Positions 61,946 to 64,000 of a DNA stretch of 64,000 bases are shown here, piece after piece. Every line of letters begins with the position of its first letter. Position 1 is the stretch's first letter. The notes beneath the pieces are model-generated. The model had not been told where the DNA came from and did no database searches. It was given only the letters and a program-made list of their open reading frames with translations. Location: positions 1,922,001 through 1,986,000 of the forward strand of contig NZ_SZPZ01000001.1 of assembly GCF_005233875.1 (NCBI RefSeq), in the 5' to 3' direction. This DNA comes from Kribbella jiaozuonensis (lineage in GTDB: Bacteria > Actinomycetota > Actinomycetes > Propionibacteriales > Kribbellaceae). The position numbers were made by a program, and so were the translations under genes.

Positions 61946-63112
61946 ATGGCAACCCTGACTCCGATCCGGATGCGGTCGCGGATGGACCGGCGGTCGACCG
62001 TGTGGCAGGTGGACTGGGTCCTCGTGCTCGGCGTGGTCGCGCTGTCGTTCCTCGGCGCGATGCTGATCTGGTCCGCGACCCACAACCGGACCTCGCTGAC
62101 CGACGGCAACCAGTACGCGTTCCTGGTCCGGCACGCGCTGAACTTCGCGATCGGCCTGATCCTCGCGATCGGCGCCGCCGTCACCGACCATCGCCGGGTC
62201 CGCATCCTCGCCCCGGTCCTGTACGCCGCCTCGATCGTCGGACTGATCCTGGTCCTGGTCCCGGGCGTCGGCTCGACGATCAACGGGTCGCGGTCGTGGA
62301 TCCAGCTGCCGTTCATGTCGATCCAGCCGAGCGAGTTCGCCAAGCTCGCGGTGATCGTCGGGATGGCGTTGCTGATCGCGGAGAAGGGTGAGACCGACCG
62401 CAACGAGAACGCCCGTACGGTCGACGTCGCGCAGGCCGTCGCGGTCGCCGCGCTGCCGGTGATCCTGGTGATGCTGCAGCCCGACCTCGGCACGGTGATG
62501 GTGCTCGGCTCGATCGTGTTCGGGATCATCGCGGTCTCCGGCGTACCGAAACGCTGGATGCTCGGTCTGCTCACCGCGGGCGTGCTGGTCGCGGCGATCG
62601 CGATCAAGCTGCACATCCTGAAGCAGTACCAGATCTCCCGCTTCATCGCGTTCGCCCACCCGTCGTCGGATCCGCAAGGCATCGGGTACAACGTGAACCA
62701 GGCGCGGATCGCGATCGGGAACGGCGGGGTCTTCGGGCAGGGCCTGTTCCACGGCGGCCAGACGCAGAACGCATTCGTTCCCGAGCAGCACACCGACTTC
62801 GTCTTCACCGTCGCGGGGGAGGAGCTCGGCCTGATCGGCGCCGGGGCGATCATCGTGCTGTTCGCAGTGATCCTGTTCCGCGGGCTGCGGATCGCGATCA
62901 ACGCACGGGACGCCTTCGGCCGGCTGGTCGCGACCGGGATCGTCTGCTGGTTCGCGTTCCAGGCCTTCGAGAACATCGGCATGACGCTCGGCATCATGCC
63001 GGTCACCGGCCTCCCGTTGCCGTTCGTGTCGTACGGCGGTTCCTCGATGTTCGCCTGCCTGCTCGCGGTCGGCCTGCTGCAGAACATCCACCTGAGGTCC
63101 CACCGCTACTGA
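61946..63112 (+). CDS. rodA: RodA SEDS peptidoglycan glycosyltransferase
   Basis: This 388-residue protein has about ten transmembrane segments. SEDS motifs are visible: SRSWIQLPFMSIQPSEFAKL, QPDLGTVMVLG and LPVTGL-type VTGLPLPFVSYGGSSM near the C-terminus. The catalytic aspartate lies in QPDLGT. It polymerises lipid II together with PBP2, encoded just upstream. The ATG at 61946 has GAGGG upstream; the frame open from 61844 overlaps mrdA and is unsupported. It ends the mre/rod operon. Confidence 0.97.
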   Translation: MATLTPIRMRSRMDRRSTVWQVDWVLVLGVVALSFLGAMLIWSATHNRTSLTDGNQYAFLVRHALNFAIGLILAIGAAVTDHRRVRILAPVLYAASIVGLILVLVPGVGSTINGSRSWIQLPFMSIQPSEFAKLAVIVGMALLIAEKGETDRNENARTVDVAQAVAVAALPVILVMLQPDLGTVMVLGSIVFGIIAVSGVPKRWMLGLLTAGVLVAAIAIKLHILKQYQISRFIAFAHPSSDPQGIGYNVNQARIAIGNGGVFGQGLFHGGQTQNAFVPEQHTDFVFTVAGEELGLIGAGAIIVLFAVILFRGLRIAINARDAFGRLVATGIVCWFAFQAFENIGMTLGIMPVTGLPLPFVSYGGSSMFACLLAVGLLQNIHLRSHRY

Positions 63113-63135
63113 CCCGCGAACTGACACGTCAGGTA

Positions 63136-63299
63136 CGCTCCCTCCGCGCTCCCAGTCCCCGCCGGAGAGGCCCCATGACTCTGTTGAATGCCACGACTCC
63201 GTCGCGGCGTGTCCCGGGGCTGTTGCTCCCGGCCTTCCCTCGTCGCTCCGGTCGCTCCGCTCCCTCCGCTCCTCAGTCCAGGCCGGGAGGCCCCGTGAC
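63136..63299 (+). repeat. Imperfect direct repeat carrying two start-codon contexts
   Basis: A 44-bp segment (63136-63179) with CGCTCCCTCCGC ... GAGAGGCCCCATGAC recurs at 63258-63299 as CGCTCCCTCCGC ... GGGAGGCCCCGTGAC. Both copies bring a ribosome site and a start codon, in the same frame 120 bp apart. Confidence 0.7.
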
Positions 63300-64000
63300 A
63301 AGGTTCCCGCTCGCCCTCGCCGCCGCCCTTGCGCTGTCCCTCACCGCCTGTGGTGGGGATGACGACAAGAAGGGTGCCGGTACGCCGCTCACGCCCGTCC
63401 CGAGCTCGACGCCCAGCACACCGACGGCGGCGTCGACCGTCCCTGTGACCCGGACGACTGACGAGCTGACCAAGGCGCTGCTCGAGCTCAACGACCTGCC
63501 GAGCGGGTTCTCCCAGGAGAAGGACGAATCCGATGACGGCTCGAAGCCGTTCTCGTCGTCGAGCAGCCGCTGCAAGACCCTGGTCAAATACCTCAACGCC
63601 ACCAAGGCTCCCGGGTCGAAGGCGAGCGTGACCCGCACCTTCACCGGCGGCCAGGAAGGCCCGTACATCGACTACGGCCTCGACTCGATGGGCACCGCGG
63701 CCGAGGTCGCCGACCTCCGCGATTCGTACGCGAAGGCCGTCGACTCCTGCACCAAGGTGACGCTGAAGACCGAGGGCTCCGGCAACACCTCGATGAAGGT
63801 CGAGAAGATCACCGCCCCGTCGTACGGCACGAAGCCGTTCGCGTTCCGGCTCACCGGGACCAGCGGGCCCAAGCGCGGCCTCGAGTACACCGCGGCCGTG
63901 ACCGGCGTCGACGACGTGATCCTGTCGGTCGGCGTACTCGCCGGCCAGGGCGGCGAGCTGGAACCGGCGACCGAGGCCGCCGTCACGAAGGCCAGGCAGG
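63295..64000 (+). CDS. Lipoprotein of unknown function (3' end off the right edge)
   Basis: The frame runs from a GTG at 63295 (GGGAGG upstream) to the window edge, about 235 codons. The signal is VTRFPLALAAALALSLTAC with lipobox LTAC, followed by an Asp/Lys run and a Pro/Thr/Ser-rich spacer. The extracytoplasmic domain has two visible cysteines (SSRCKTL and DSCTKV), a pattern seen in PknH-sensor-like lipoproteins of actinobacteria. An in-frame ATG at 63175 would add 40 Pro/Ser/Arg-rich residues and spoil the signal peptide, so the GTG is preferred. Function is unknown. Confidence 0.75.
   Translation, partial: MTRFPLALAAALALSLTACGGDDDKKGAGTPLTPVPSSTPSTPTAASTVPVTRTTDELTKALLELNDLPSGFSQEKDESDDGSKPFSSSSSRCKTLVKYLNATKAPGSKASVTRTFTGGQEGPYIDYGLDSMGTAAEVADLRDSYAKAVDSCTKVTLKTEGSGNTSMKVEKITAPSYGTKPFAFRLTGTSGPKRGLEYTAAVTGVDDVILSVGVLAGQGGELEPATEAAVTKARQ

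Overview
The window is a dense, high-GC, gene-rich actinobacterial chromosome segment. Many starts are GTG, neighbouring genes overlap by ATGA or GTGA, and several genes look leaderless. The combination of tig-clpP1-clpP2-clpX, archaeal-type valS next to folC-DUF4233-ndk, and a full mreB-mreC-mreD-mrdA-rodA cluster, together with F420-type oxidoreductases and Tat-exported enzymes, fits a Kribbella-like or Nocardioidaceae-like actinomycete. That placement is inference from gene content. No CRISPR array, insertion sequence, integrase or prophage gene was seen.

Layout. 1-1.5 kb: 5' part of a Tat-exported sialidase (minus strand, runs off the left edge). 1.6-6.8 kb: a heterodimeric ABC exporter and an MFS exporter. 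6.8-9.6 kb: a MoxR-type AAA+ ATPase overlapping a protein with a duplicated HExxH-type domain and a vWA domain. 9.7-12.1 kb: a secreted protein, a repeat cluster, tRNA-Gly(TCC) and tRNA-Pro(TGG). 12.1-16.5 kb: the protein-quality-control block tig, clpP1, clpP2, clpX, with two candidate ClgR boxes in front of clpP1. 16.6-18.2 kb: a secreted tripeptidyl-aminopeptidase-like hydrolase.

18.2-30.9 kb: a divergent catabolic locus. Leftward, seven tightly packed genes encode a sugar-binding lipoprotein, a Gfo/Idh/MocA dehydrogenase, a heparinase II/III-type lyase, two TIM-barrel hydrolases, an unusual regulator and a class-III aminotransferase. Rightward lie two ABC sugar permeases, a Tat-exported C5-epimerase-like toroid protein and an FAH-family hydrolase. 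The two halves share matching 9-6-9 palindromes in the intergenic region. The likely job is uptake and breakdown of a uronate-containing oligosaccharide; the actual substrate is not visible from sequence.

30.9-43.1 kb: small regulatory and accessory units. These are NmrA-like oxidoreductase/AraC, LuxR/cupin/DUF1304, a PhoD phosphatase with a secreted partner, an ECF sigma/anti-sigma pair that shares back-to-back promoters with a lipoprotein gene, a decayed PEBP gene, two F420-type oxidoreductases with a divergent MarR regulator, an AEC transporter and a membrane protein. 43.2-48.0 kb: valS, folC, DUF4233 and ndk. 48.1-57.3 kb: about 9 kb of accessory sequence holding a LamG-domain secreted protein and an 1866-residue secreted RHS protein without a visible immunity gene, placed between ndk and mreB. 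57.4-63.1 kb: the mre/rod elongation cluster. 63.3-64 kb: a lipoprotein gene running off the right edge.
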